From Archivesica marissinica (taxonomy: Eukaryota; Mollusca; Bivalvia; Venerida; Vesicomyidae), in the NCBI GenBank assembly GCA_014843695.1, contig CM026386.1, positions 84,247,791 through 84,311,790 on the forward strand: a stretch of 64,000 nucleotides of DNA, written 5' to 3'. A program made the translations under genes and the position numbers. This document shows, piece by piece, positions 11,561 to 21,833 of the stretch (positions within the stretch are counted from its first letter, which is position 1; each line of letters starts with the position of its first letter). The notes beneath the pieces are model-generated. The model searched no databases and was not told the origin of the DNA. It worked only from the letters and a program-made list of their open reading frames with translations.

Positions 11561-13020
11561 ACTCTAAAGATGAAAATGTATTAATATTATATTACATATG
11601 GTAAGTGTTTAGTAGAAGCGGGAAATGCAACATATGCGTGGTCGTTCTGTAACAAAGAAAAAAAGAAAAGTGCTATATAAACATGTGATAATAGCCATGT
11701 TACAAATAAAATGGGTAAAATCACTGCTATCATCAGAAAATGCCAATTGGAAAATAATCAAAAAATATTATTTCGAAAGTTTTGGTACAGATTTCCTCAT
11801 ATTCTACATGAACTTTAACTCAATGAAAAACCTGCCAAATAACATCTGCAAATTTCCTGAGTTCTATAAAGACATCATTCTCAATTGGATAGCCTTTAGA
11901 AATATTAACAAACAGCAACCTAAAACATTCTATGATATACGACAGGAAATAATTTGGGGAAATGAGTCAATTAAATACAAAAATAAACCTATACTGTTTA
12001 ATACTTGGATCAACTCTGGTATATTTTTTGTAAATGATATAATAGACAACAATGGTAAAATTAGCGAAAACATTATTCTAGGCAAATTACGAAATCATTC
12101 TAATTGGATATCAGAAATAATGATTCTTAAAAACGCAATACCCAACAAGAATCAACACGAACACGCGTTAAAGTGAATCTAAGACTTCCATTTTCCATAT
12201 CAAATTTAAAATCTTTGAATAATAAAGCGATATACAATACACTTTTGCAAAGAAAATCATCGAAACCATACTTGCAATCATACTGGGAGAATAAATTTGA
12301 TCTCAAAATACCATGGAAACAATTGTACTCACAAATAAATATGTGTATTGATAACAGATATAAACAGTTTCGATATAAGCTAATTAATAACATTATTGCA
12401 AACTGTCATAACCTATATAAATGGCAAATAAACGAAAATCCAAACTGCAGCTTTTGTAAAGTACCAGACGATTTAGACCACTTCTTTATTGAATGTCATT
12501 TAATCAAACCATTTTGGAACAGATTGACGAACACATTTAAATCACTTGGGATTCAGAAAAATATACACAACTTAAAGAGTGTTGTGCTAGGATACAATTT
12601 TGACAATAGTAATTATTGGGAATTTAACATGATTTTGACCATATCGAGCTCTTGCATTTACAAGTCATTCTTCCTAAGTAATCAACGTTCAAATGAATTG
12701 AACATTGTTTATACATTTCTTCATGAAATGAGTACATTTAAAGACCATCTAAAATACAAGCGAAAATCGTTTGCATTGATAGACACATTCATAGAGAAGT
12801 TTTAGTATTCTTACCATTCAAAGTTCTGAGCTTATTTTAATACAATAAGATTATAAAGACAACTACATGCTCATCTGATTCAATGTATAATTATGTTTAA
12901 ATGCTTAAGAGATTGCTTATAAGAGATTCGTTGTTTTATTGAAATTGTCACACTGTAATTATGCTGATAAATGTTGTTATGTAAATGTTGTTATAATCGA
13001 AATAAAAGAAAAAAACAAAA
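11560..13020 (+). pseudogene. 3' end of a Tx1/L1-like LINE (ORF2 C-terminus)
   Basis: Two overlapping plus-strand frames, about 11625-12176 and 12173-12805, form one C-terminal ORF2 region with a frameshift or stop near 12172. The first contains IIWGNESIKYKNKPILFNTW, followed by GIFFVNDIIDNNG. The second contains a zf-RVT-type motif, CSFCKVPDDLDHFFIEC, then FWNRL. This layout (IWxN..I, W...GI..V.D, C-x2-C..H..F..C) is typical of Tx1/L1-like elements. No reverse transcriptase catalytic motif is present, so it is 5'-truncated. A 3' UTR ends in an A-rich tail at about 13000-13020, directly against the 43-bp minisatellite. Confidence 0.65.
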
Positions 13021-13021
13021 A

Positions 13022-14999
13022 TAACATGTGATAACATATGTCGTAGAGTGTGGACGACCATATGTAAAATGTGATAACATATGTCGTAGAGTGTGGACGA
13101 CCATATGTAAAATGTGATAACATATGTCGTAGAGTGTGGACGACCATATGTAAAATGTGATAACATATGTCGTAGAATGTCGTGGAAGACCATATGTAAA
13201 AAGTGATAACATATGTCGTAGAGTGTGGACGACCATATGTAAAATGTGATAACATATGTCGTAGAGTGTGGACGACCATATGTAAAATGTGATAACATAT
13301 GTCGTAGAGTGTGGAAGACCATATGTAAAATGTGATAACATATGTCGTAGAGTGTGGACGACCATATGTAAAATGTGATAACATATGTCGTAGAGTGTGG
13401 ACGACCATATGTAAAATGTGATAACATATGTCGTAGAGTGTGGAAGACCATATGTAAAATGTGATAACATATGTCGTAGAGTGTGGACGACCATATGTAA
13501 AATGTGATAACATATGTCGTAGAGTGTGGAGACCAATATGTAAAATGTGATAACATATGTCGTAGAGTGTGGACGACCATATGTAAAATGTGATAACATA
13601 TGTCGTAGAGTGTGGACGACCATATGTAAAATGTGATAACATATGTCGTAGAATGTCGTAGAGTGTGGACGACCATATGTAAAATGTGATAACATATGTC
13701 GTAGAGTGTGGAAGACCAATATGTAAAATGTGATAACATATGTCGTAGAGTGTGGACGAACATATGTAAAATGTGATAACATATGTCGTAGAGTGTGGAC
13801 GACCATATGTAAAATGTGATAACATATGTCGTAGAGTGTGGACGACCATATGTAAAATGTGATAACATATGTCGTAGAGTGTGGACGACCATATGTAAAA
13901 TGTGATAACATATGTCGTAGAGTGTGGAAGACCATATGTAAAATGTGATAACATATGTCGTAGAGTGTGGAAGACCATATGTAAAATGTGATAACATATG
14001 TCGTAGAGTGTGGACGACCATATGTAAAATGTGATAACATATGTCGTAGAGTGTGGACGACCATATGTAAAATGTGATAACATATGTCGTAGAGTGTGGA
14101 CGACCATATGTAAAATGTGATAACATATGTCGTAGAGTGTGGACGACCATATGTAAAATGTGATAACATATGTCGTAGAGTGTGGACGACCATATGTAAA
14201 ATGTGATAACATATGTCGTAGAATGTCGTGGAAGACCATATGTAAAAAGTGATAACATATGTCGTAGAGTGTGGACGACCATATGTAAAATGTGATAACA
14301 TATGTCGTAGAGTGTGGACGACCATATGTAAAATGTGATAACATATGTCGTAGAGTGTGGACGACCATATGTAAAATGTGATAACATATGTCGTAGAATG
14401 TCGTGGAAGACCATATGTAAAAAGTGATAACATATGTCGTAGAGTGTGGACGACCATATGTAAAATGTGATAACATATGTCGTAGAGTGTGGACGACCAT
14501 ATGTAAAATGTGATAACATATGTCGTAGAGTGTGGACGACCATATGTAAAATGTGATAACATATGTCGTAGAATGTCGTGGAAGACCATATGTAAAAAGT
14601 GATAACATATGTCGTAGAGTGTGGAAGACCATATGTAATATGTGATAACATATGTCGTAGAGTGTGGAAGACCAATATGTAAAATGTGATAACATATGTC
14701 GTAGAGTGTGGACGACCATATGTAAATGTGATAACATAAGTCGTAGAGTGTGGACGACCATATGTAAAATGTGATAACATATGTAGTAGAGTGGGGACCA
14801 TATGTAAAATGTGATAACATATGTCGTAAGGTGGAGACCATATGTAAAAATATGATAACATATGTCGTAGAAGTCGTGGAAGACCATATGTAAAAAGTGA
14901 TAACATATGTCGTAGAGTGTGGAAGACCATATGTAATATGTGATAACATATGTCGTAGAGTGTGGACGACCATATGTAAAATGTGATAACATATGTCGT
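13022..14999. repeat. 43-bp minisatellite, about 46 units, running into the gap
   Basis: The unit contains gtgataacatatgtcgtaga then gtgtggacgaccatatgtaaaat (43 bp). A variant with gaatgtcgtgg and aaaaagtg appears at about 13175, 14221, 14396 and 14571; the last three are exactly 175 bp apart, showing a four-unit higher-order repeat. Because 43 is not a multiple of three and the minus strand lacks stops, all three minus frames stay open. That produces long spurious proteins with a 43-residue period. The array reaches the N-run, so its true length is unknown. Confidence 0.97.
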
Positions 15000-15999
15000 N
15001 NNNNNNNNNNNNNNNNNNNNNNNNNNNNNNNNNNNNNNNNNNNNNNNNNNNNNNNNNNNNNNNNNNNNNNNNNNNNNNNNNNNNNNNNNNNNNNNNNNNN
15101 NNNNNNNNNNNNNNNNNNNNNNNNNNNNNNNNNNNNNNNNNNNNNNNNNNNNNNNNNNNNNNNNNNNNNNNNNNNNNNNNNNNNNNNNNNNNNNNNNNNN
15201 NNNNNNNNNNNNNNNNNNNNNNNNNNNNNNNNNNNNNNNNNNNNNNNNNNNNNNNNNNNNNNNNNNNNNNNNNNNNNNNNNNNNNNNNNNNNNNNNNNNN
15301 NNNNNNNNNNNNNNNNNNNNNNNNNNNNNNNNNNNNNNNNNNNNNNNNNNNNNNNNNNNNNNNNNNNNNNNNNNNNNNNNNNNNNNNNNNNNNNNNNNNN
15401 NNNNNNNNNNNNNNNNNNNNNNNNNNNNNNNNNNNNNNNNNNNNNNNNNNNNNNNNNNNNNNNNNNNNNNNNNNNNNNNNNNNNNNNNNNNNNNNNNNNN
15501 NNNNNNNNNNNNNNNNNNNNNNNNNNNNNNNNNNNNNNNNNNNNNNNNNNNNNNNNNNNNNNNNNNNNNNNNNNNNNNNNNNNNNNNNNNNNNNNNNNNN
15601 NNNNNNNNNNNNNNNNNNNNNNNNNNNNNNNNNNNNNNNNNNNNNNNNNNNNNNNNNNNNNNNNNNNNNNNNNNNNNNNNNNNNNNNNNNNNNNNNNNNN
15701 NNNNNNNNNNNNNNNNNNNNNNNNNNNNNNNNNNNNNNNNNNNNNNNNNNNNNNNNNNNNNNNNNNNNNNNNNNNNNNNNNNNNNNNNNNNNNNNNNNNN
15801 NNNNNNNNNNNNNNNNNNNNNNNNNNNNNNNNNNNNNNNNNNNNNNNNNNNNNNNNNNNNNNNNNNNNNNNNNNNNNNNNNNNNNNNNNNNNNNNNNNNN
15901 NNNNNNNNNNNNNNNNNNNNNNNNNNNNNNNNNNNNNNNNNNNNNNNNNNNNNNNNNNNNNNNNNNNNNNNNNNNNNNNNNNNNNNNNNNNNNNNNNNN
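15000..15999. other. assembly gap (1000 N)
   Basis: Exactly one thousand undetermined bases, starting inside the 43-bp array. This is probably a fixed-size placeholder rather than a measured length. Confidence 0.99.
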
Positions 16000-16222
16000 A
16001 TGCATGTTCTCTTAAACTTTCCAGAAATATATAATATGCTGTTAACCATTATAATTCTGACTGGTGTGGCTAACTAATTTTTCCACAGGTGTGAAAATAG
16101 CCATAATAAAGCAATAAAACCTTATTGTTGGAGCACTGCAATCAACTGTGACACTTCCTGTGTTACATGTTTTATATCATTCATAATACATAATATTTTA
16201 TTATTGTATGAGCAAGGACAGA

Positions 16223-17042
16223 TGGGGAACGGACAATATCCCCCCCGGACAATATCCCCCCCGTATATTTTGACCCAGGCGGACAATATCCCCCCCGGAC
16301 AATATCCCCCCCGGACAATATCCCCCCCCGGACAATATCCCCCCCGTATATTTTGACCCAGGCGGACAATATCCCCCCATCAAAAAGACAGGGCGGACAA
16401 TATCCCCCCCGTAGAAAATCACAGGGCGGACAATATCCCCCCATCAAAAAGACAAGGCGGACAATATCCCCCCCGTAGAAAATCACATTAACAAGCTTTA
16501 TTTTATTTCTGTATAAGTAATATTGTGTCACATTGTGATATTTTGTCCATCTTTGACCTTAGTTTTGGGCTCATAATGTGTTCACTTGATTTGTTTGATT
16601 GCTTCTTTCAACTGCACTGATTGGTAAATGGACTTTGATTATGTTAATTGTTTGTTTGGCTAATTGAAGATTTGATTGCGAAAACGACAGCCAGTTTCCT
16701 GTTCGCGATTGGCGAGTGTATAAGACTGAACCATTCTTAGGTTTCGCCACTATGTGCTAAATGACAAGTCTCAATTAGCACTTTCGTGAATAAGACTATA
16801 ATAAACACCAAAATTCACACAAAATATCGCACTGTCCTACATCATTATTTATCATGCTTATGTGATTGTATATGGAAATAAAGGTTGTTAACCCATTCTT
16901 GTTAGTTACTCTTTCTCCGTCCTAGGATTATCCACGGGGGGGATATTGTCCGCCCTGTCTTTTTTGACGGGGGGGATATTGTCCGCCTGGGTCAAAATAT
17001 ACGGGGGGGGATATTGTCCGGGGGGGATATTGTCCTACACTC
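16223..17042. mobile_element. nested foldback insertion of GGACAATATCCCCCC repeats with 8-bp target duplication
   Basis: Direct repeats aggacaga at 16215-16222 and 17043-17050 flank this 820-bp block. In the other arm of the palindrome the same site is uninterrupted, which supports an insertion. The left end (16231-16490) is an array of ggacaatatcccccc spaced by gtatattttgacccaggc, atcaaaaagacagggc or gtagaaaatcacagggc. The right end (16936-17035) carries the same units inverted. The spacer (16490-16935) includes an aataaa-type signal near 16880 and a tgtataag box near 16718, a little like a retroviral-type LTR, but I cannot assign it. Confidence 0.65.
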
Positions 17043-17050
17043 AGGACAGA

Positions 17051-17970
17051 TACCATTATGTTTTATAATGTGTGCCTCCCAATGCAAGAAACTTTTCCAT
17101 GCCATAGAATAATGACCCCCCTATGTTTACACAGTAAGAGTGAGAGTGGTCACTTTTCCATGCCGTAGAATAATGACCACCTGTATGTATGTAAACTATA
17201 TGAGAGAGAGGGGGAGGGTCACTTTTCCATGCCATAGAATAATGACCCCCCTGTATATTAACTATATTAGTGAAGGGGGTCACTTTTCCATGCCATATAG
17301 AATAATGACCCCCCTGTATATTAACTATATGAGTGAAGGGGGGTCACTTTTCCATGTCATAGAATAATGACCCCCCTGTATATTAACTATATGAGTGAGG
17401 TGGGTCACTTTTCCATGCTATAGAATAATGACCCCCCCTGTATATTAACTATATGAGTGAAGGGGGGTCACTTTTCCATGCCATAGAATAATGACCCCCT
17501 GTATGTAAACTGTATGAGTGAAGGGGGGTCACTTTTCCATGCCATAGAATAATGACCCCTGTATATTAACTATATGAGTGAGGTGGGTCACTTTTCCATG
17601 CCATAGAATAATGACCCCCCTGTATATTAACTATATGAGTGAAGGGGGGTCACTTTTCCATGCCATAGAATAATGACCCCCCTGTATGTAAACTGTATGA
17701 GTGAAGGGGGTCACTTTTCCATGCCATAGAATAATGACCCCCCTGTATATTAACTATATGAGTGAGGGGGGTCACTTTTCCATGCCATAGAATAATGACC
17801 CCTGTATATTAACTATATGAGTGAAGGGGGTCACTTTTCCATGCCATAGAATAATGACCCCCTGTATATTAACTATATGAGTGAAGGGGGTCACTTTTCC
17901 ATGCCATAGAATAATGACCCCCCAGTATATTAACTATATGAGTGAGGGGGTTCACTTTTCCATGCCATAT
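17051..17970 (+). repeat. about 61-bp satellite array, plus orientation, about 15 units
   Basis: The unit contains ggggtcacttttccatgcca then tagaataatgaccccc and ctgtatattaactatatgag. Unit length varies mostly through the G and C runs. The reverse complement of the same unit forms 18956-19690. Confidence 0.93.
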
Positions 17971-18165
17971 CGATCAGCCAGTAAAGCGGGATGGATGAAG
18001 TTGTCCCAATTATTTTGCTCATTATTGGTATATTTTACCAATGTATGGACAAGTGCTTGATTAAACCTTTCCATTAAACCATTTGTTTTGGGGGTGATAT
18101 GCACTTGTCCTGCGATGGTCGATGCCAATTAGTCTGCAGATTTCGTCATTGAGCATTGCAAAACT
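17971..18165 (-). pseudogene. Gypsy-type integrase fragment at the palindrome centre
   Basis: The minus strand reads LNDEICRLIGIDHRRTSAYH followed by PQ, then in shifted frames ERFNQALVHTLVKYTNNEQ and NWDNFIHPALLAD-like pieces. This order (SAYHPQ-x-NG-x-x-E-R-F-N-x-L, then W...LP/HPALLA) is the C-terminal part of the integrase catalytic core in Ty3/Gypsy elements. It is under 200 bp, has several frameshifts, and is flanked on both sides by satellite units. I see no other Gypsy domain nearby. It may be the seed around which the arrays formed, or a passenger. Confidence 0.6.
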
Positions 18166-18955
18166 ATTCTATGATATAGATAGTGACCCCCCTCCCACTC
18201 ATATAATATATTCATATGGGGGTGATTATCCTCTGATATGGATAGTGACCCCCTCCCACTCATATAATCTATTCATATGGGGGTGATTATCCTCTGATAT
18301 GGATAGTGACCCACTCATAATCTATTCCTATGGGGGTGATTATCCTCTGATATGGATAGTGACCCCCTCCCACTCATATAATCTATTCATATGGGGGGAT
18401 TATCCTCTGATATGGATAGTGACCCCCTCCCACTCATATAATCTATTCATATGGGGGTGATTATTCTATGATATGGATAGTGAGCCCCTTCCACTCATAT
18501 AATCTACACATATGTAGGTGATTATTCTGTGATATGGATAGTGACACCCTCCCACTCATATAATCTACACATAGGGGGTGATTATCCTATGATATGGATA
18601 GTGAAACCCTCCCACTCATATAATCTACACATATGGGGGTGATTATCCTATGATATGGATAGTGACACCCTCCCACTCATATAATCTACACATATGGGGG
18701 TGATTATCCTATGATATGGATAGTGACACCCTCCCACTCATATAATCTACACATATGTTGGTGATTATCCTATGATATGGATAGTGACACCCTCCCACTC
18801 ATATAATCTACACATATGGGGGTGATTATCCTATGATATGGATAGTGACACCCTCCCACTCATATAATCTACACATATGGGGGTGATTATCCTATGATAT
18901 GGATAGTGACCCCCTCCCACTCATATAATCTACACATATGTTGGTGATTATTCTA
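18166..18955 (-). repeat. about 61-bp satellite array, diverged subfamily, about 13 units
   Basis: The unit contains tatgatatggatagtgac then ccctcccactcatataatct and atgggggtgattatc. It is homologous to the neighbouring 18956-19690 units (tatggcatggaaaagtgac) but forms its own subfamily, and it runs inverted relative to 17051-17970. First units carry attcatatg, later ones acacatatg, so local homogenisation is visible. Confidence 0.9.
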
Positions 18956-19690
18956 TGACATGGAAAAGTGACCCTCTGACTCATATAGTTTACACACAGG
19001 GGAGTCATTATTCTATGGCATGGAAAAGTGACCCACCGTCACTCGTTGTGTAAACATAGGGGGGTCATTATTCTATAGCATGGAAAAGTGACCCACTCAC
19101 TCCCTATAGTTTACATACAGGGGGTCATTATTATATGGCATGGAAAAGTGACCCCCCCCTCACTTGTACAGTTTAAACATAGGGGTTCATTATTCTATGG
19201 CATGGAAAAGTGACCCCCCTCACTCATATAGTTTACACACAGGGGGGTCATTATTCTATGGCATGGAAAAGTGACCCGCCGTCACTCGTACAGTTTAAAC
19301 ATAGGGGGGTCATTATTTTATGGCATGGAAAAGTGACCCACTCACTCATATAGTTTACACACAGGGGGTCATTATTCTATGGCATGGAAAAGTGACCCCC
19401 TCACTCACTCGTACAGTGTAAATATAGGGGGTCATTATTCTATGGCATGTAAAAGTGACCCACCTCATTAGTATAGTTTACACACAGGTAGGTCATTATT
19501 CTATGGCATCGAAAAGTGACCCCTCTCACTCATATAGTTTACATAATTATAGGGGGACATTATTCTATGGCATTGGAAGTTTGACCTGCCTTCACTCGGA
19601 TAATCTACATATAGGGGGGTCATTATTCTATGGCATGGAAAAGTGACCTACCCTCAATCAGATAATCTACATTATGGGGGTCACATTCTA
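18956..19690 (-). repeat. about 59-bp satellite array, minus orientation, about 12 units
   Basis: The unit contains tatggcatggaaaagtgacc then actcatatagtttacacaca and gggggtcattattc, the reverse complement of the 17051-17970 unit. Confidence 0.9.
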
Positions 19691-19734
19691 CATGTATGCA
19701 TGGAACAGTTTCTTGCACTGAATAGATATGGAGG

Positions 19735-20005
19735 CACACGTTATAAAGTAGAATGTTGTCTGTCCTTGCTCATACAATATTAAAATATTACTTATTATGA
19801 ATGATATCAAACATGTAACCAGTGTATTGGGAACACAGAAAGTGTCACTGTTGGTTGCAGTTCCCTAAAAATAAGGTTTTATTGCTTTTCACACCTGTGG
19901 CAAACAAGATAAGGCTTAATAGTCAGAATTACAATTGTTAACAACATATTACATAATTGTGCACATTTTCTGGAAAGATTAAGAGAATATGAATAAACAT
20001 GATAA
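19735..20005 (-). repeat. right outer arm of the palindrome
   Basis: Reverse-complement match to 16000-16222 and the inner flank at 17040-17110; it marks the right limit of the palindromic element. Confidence 0.75.
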
Positions 20006-20214
20006 GAATAGTTTGCTATAATAAGTGGATAATATATTAATTAAATTTGTTAAAGAAATATACATCAATTTCTGCTATAGAAGCATCCATAGTGTGAGTG
20101 TGTTTTTCAATTATTTATCGTCACTACTGGTTGCCCATATGAGCGAAGCCTCCTGAAGAGATCACGTCATTTTTGATTTTTGGAGGATAGTGCAATGATA
20201 CAGACAGAGACCAA

Positions 20215-20680
20215 TTCCAGGGGGTCATTATTCCATGGCATCGAAAAGTGACCCTCTCATAATTGTAGTCTATACATAGGGAGTGGGGGTCATTGTTCTT
20301 ATTTGTTTTATGTTTGTGTTATGTTTGTCTGTGTAAATATTATGCATTATGTGAACCTCCTAGTTATACAGCACCCACCACCTCATGATCATCTTTAGAA
20401 ATTGATGAGACAAATTATCTGCATACTTCTTTTTCAGATTCAATATATTTATGCTAGTCTGTACATCGTTAAATCAAAATATATGTTGTTAGGCCTTAAA
20501 CAGTGCTAACTAACATTTAATTATAATAAATTCAATATTTTCCTACTATATATTGCTATTTGCAAGGGGGTCATTTTTCCGCAAGGGGGGTCAATATTCT
20601 ATGGCTGAATAATGACCCGCGGGTCATTATTTTGAGGGGGGTCAATATTCTATATGACACCGGGACTAAACTCTGGTTGA
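20215..20680. repeat. dispersed units of the same GGGGTCA satellite family
   Basis: At 20219-20300 there is about one and a third units in the orientation of the 18956-19690 array. At 20571-20655 there are short units with ggggtcaatattctat. They include a perfect palindrome, aataatgacccgcgggtcat and its completion, centred near 20616. Between them is AT-rich filler without a gene. Confidence 0.7.
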
Positions 20681-20755
20681 CGGCCACTTGCCCAAACATT
20701 GTTTTGACTTGCCCCGGGCGTCGGGCAATAGGATTTGTCGAGCCCTGTAAGTTCT
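20680..20755 (-). mobile_element. terminal fragment of an hAT-like element
   Basis: Read on the minus strand from 20755 this begins cagggctcgacaaatcctat then tgcccgac. It matches the right terminus of the complete hAT-like element at 31908-34304, which begins cagggctgtaccaatcctat on its minus strand. Both also carry nearby ACTTGY/RCAAGT boxes. The adjoining recombinase-like gene stops abruptly at this boundary, so I infer that an insertion of this family truncated it. Confidence 0.55.
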
Positions 20756-21560
20756 GGACTTTTGGCCCCACAATCACTGGCAAACTTTTTTAAAACATCT
20801 GAACTTCGGATTGGAGTTTGGGAATTTCTATCTCTTGCAAATACAAACTGGTTTTCATCATGAATCCCACATTCATTACGCCTGCTGCACAAAGCTTCAA
20901 GTTGATTGAAATGTTTTTCTGTTAGCAAAACAGGAACACATCTTCCTCTTTTCCCTCTTATTTCAATGCGCCGCATACTCCTTGCCAGGTTTTGCTCAAA
21001 GGGAGATAGACATTGTGCAACCTCCTGCTGCATCTCCTTCTTTTGTTTCACACCATCAGTATACTGTTTCAGTTGAATTCTCTCAGTTTCACCTCCTCTT
21101 CGCCTGTTAAAAAGGACCAACTGTGCTAATGTTGCTGAAGCTAAATTTCTCCATGAACTTCGGTTTGGACTTTCAGAAAGTTCTTTAATTCTTTCACTGC
21201 CTCAGCTTCTGCAGATCAACTTTCAGAAAGTTCTTTAATTCTTTCACTGCCTCAGCTTCTGCAGATCATCGGCTACTGGTAGTTGTAACTGGCTAACTGC
21301 ATTACAGCAGTCGCTGGCAAATTAACGACAAGCCCTTTCTGTTTGCATAACTGGTGACCTTTATTGAACTGTTAAAGACCAACGTCAAACTGCAAATATA
21401 TTAATAAGCAGTTCTAAGAATAACCCGTACCACACAAATATAGTTACGCAGAATATAACTAATATACAAATATTCGTTATCCAAACTTATTTGTCCGAAT
21501 ACTCCGATACCAACTTACAGAGTTAATGAAAATAAATTACATTAACCCTTCACCCGCTAA

Positions 21561-21620
21561 GCGCGTGTATAGACGCGCTGTGTAAGTCCGGTGCTCAATG
21601 CTAGGCGCGTCTATAGACGC
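21561..21620. promoter_or_regulatory. subterminal GC palindromes of the piggyBac element
   Basis: Two related palindromes, gcgcgtgtatagacgcgc (21561-21578) and gcgtctatagacgc (21607-21620, perfect), sit just inside the left end. Subterminal repeats of this kind are often transposase-binding sites. No equivalent is obvious at the right end. Confidence 0.5.
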
Positions 21621-21833
21621 TTTGACAGGTGCGTGTTGGGGTGCCTTGAAAACTACCTCCTACGTCAGTGATTCCCTCGGTTTATATTTAGAACAGACGC
21701 TAAATCGATTCTGATTGGACAAAAGATTATATTTCAGCCAATGGTAATGCGAATAGACGAACAGACACCTGTAATTTCATTTCTAAATTTAGTTATGGAT
21801 ATTTTCCACATTGATAAATATTTTTGCTAGAAA

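Larger units (their letters stand above)
16000..20005. mobile_element. about 4-kb palindromic (foldback-like) satellite element
   Basis: The sequence at 16000-16222 matches the reverse complement of 19735-20005. Shared landmarks are ctttccagaaa, gtaattctgact, ccacaggtgtgaaaa, gcaataaaaccttatt, gatatcattcataata and tgtatgagcaaggacag. Matching continues inward: 17040-17110 (ataatgtgtgcctcc, gcaagaaac) pairs with the complement of 19680-19745. Then a plus-oriented array (17051-17970) faces minus-oriented arrays (18166-19690). The left arm is interrupted at 16223-17042 by a smaller insertion. The whole is a large imperfect inverted repeat around a centre at about 17970-18165. The left limit is hidden by the gap. 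No transposase is encoded, so it is non-autonomous or a satellite by-product. Confidence 0.7.

Noticed and set aside
12948..16049. Very long minus-strand open frames (up to about 1000 codons) over the 43-bp array and gap
   Set aside because: They are products of a stop-free 43-bp repeat plus N bases translated as unknown residues; all three frames are open and none has a domain.
14940..16077. Plus-strand open frames across the N-run
   Set aside because: They consist almost only of undetermined residues.
16181..16531. Glycine-rich minus-strand protein
   Set aside because: It is encoded by the ggacaatatcccccc repeat of a foldback insertion.
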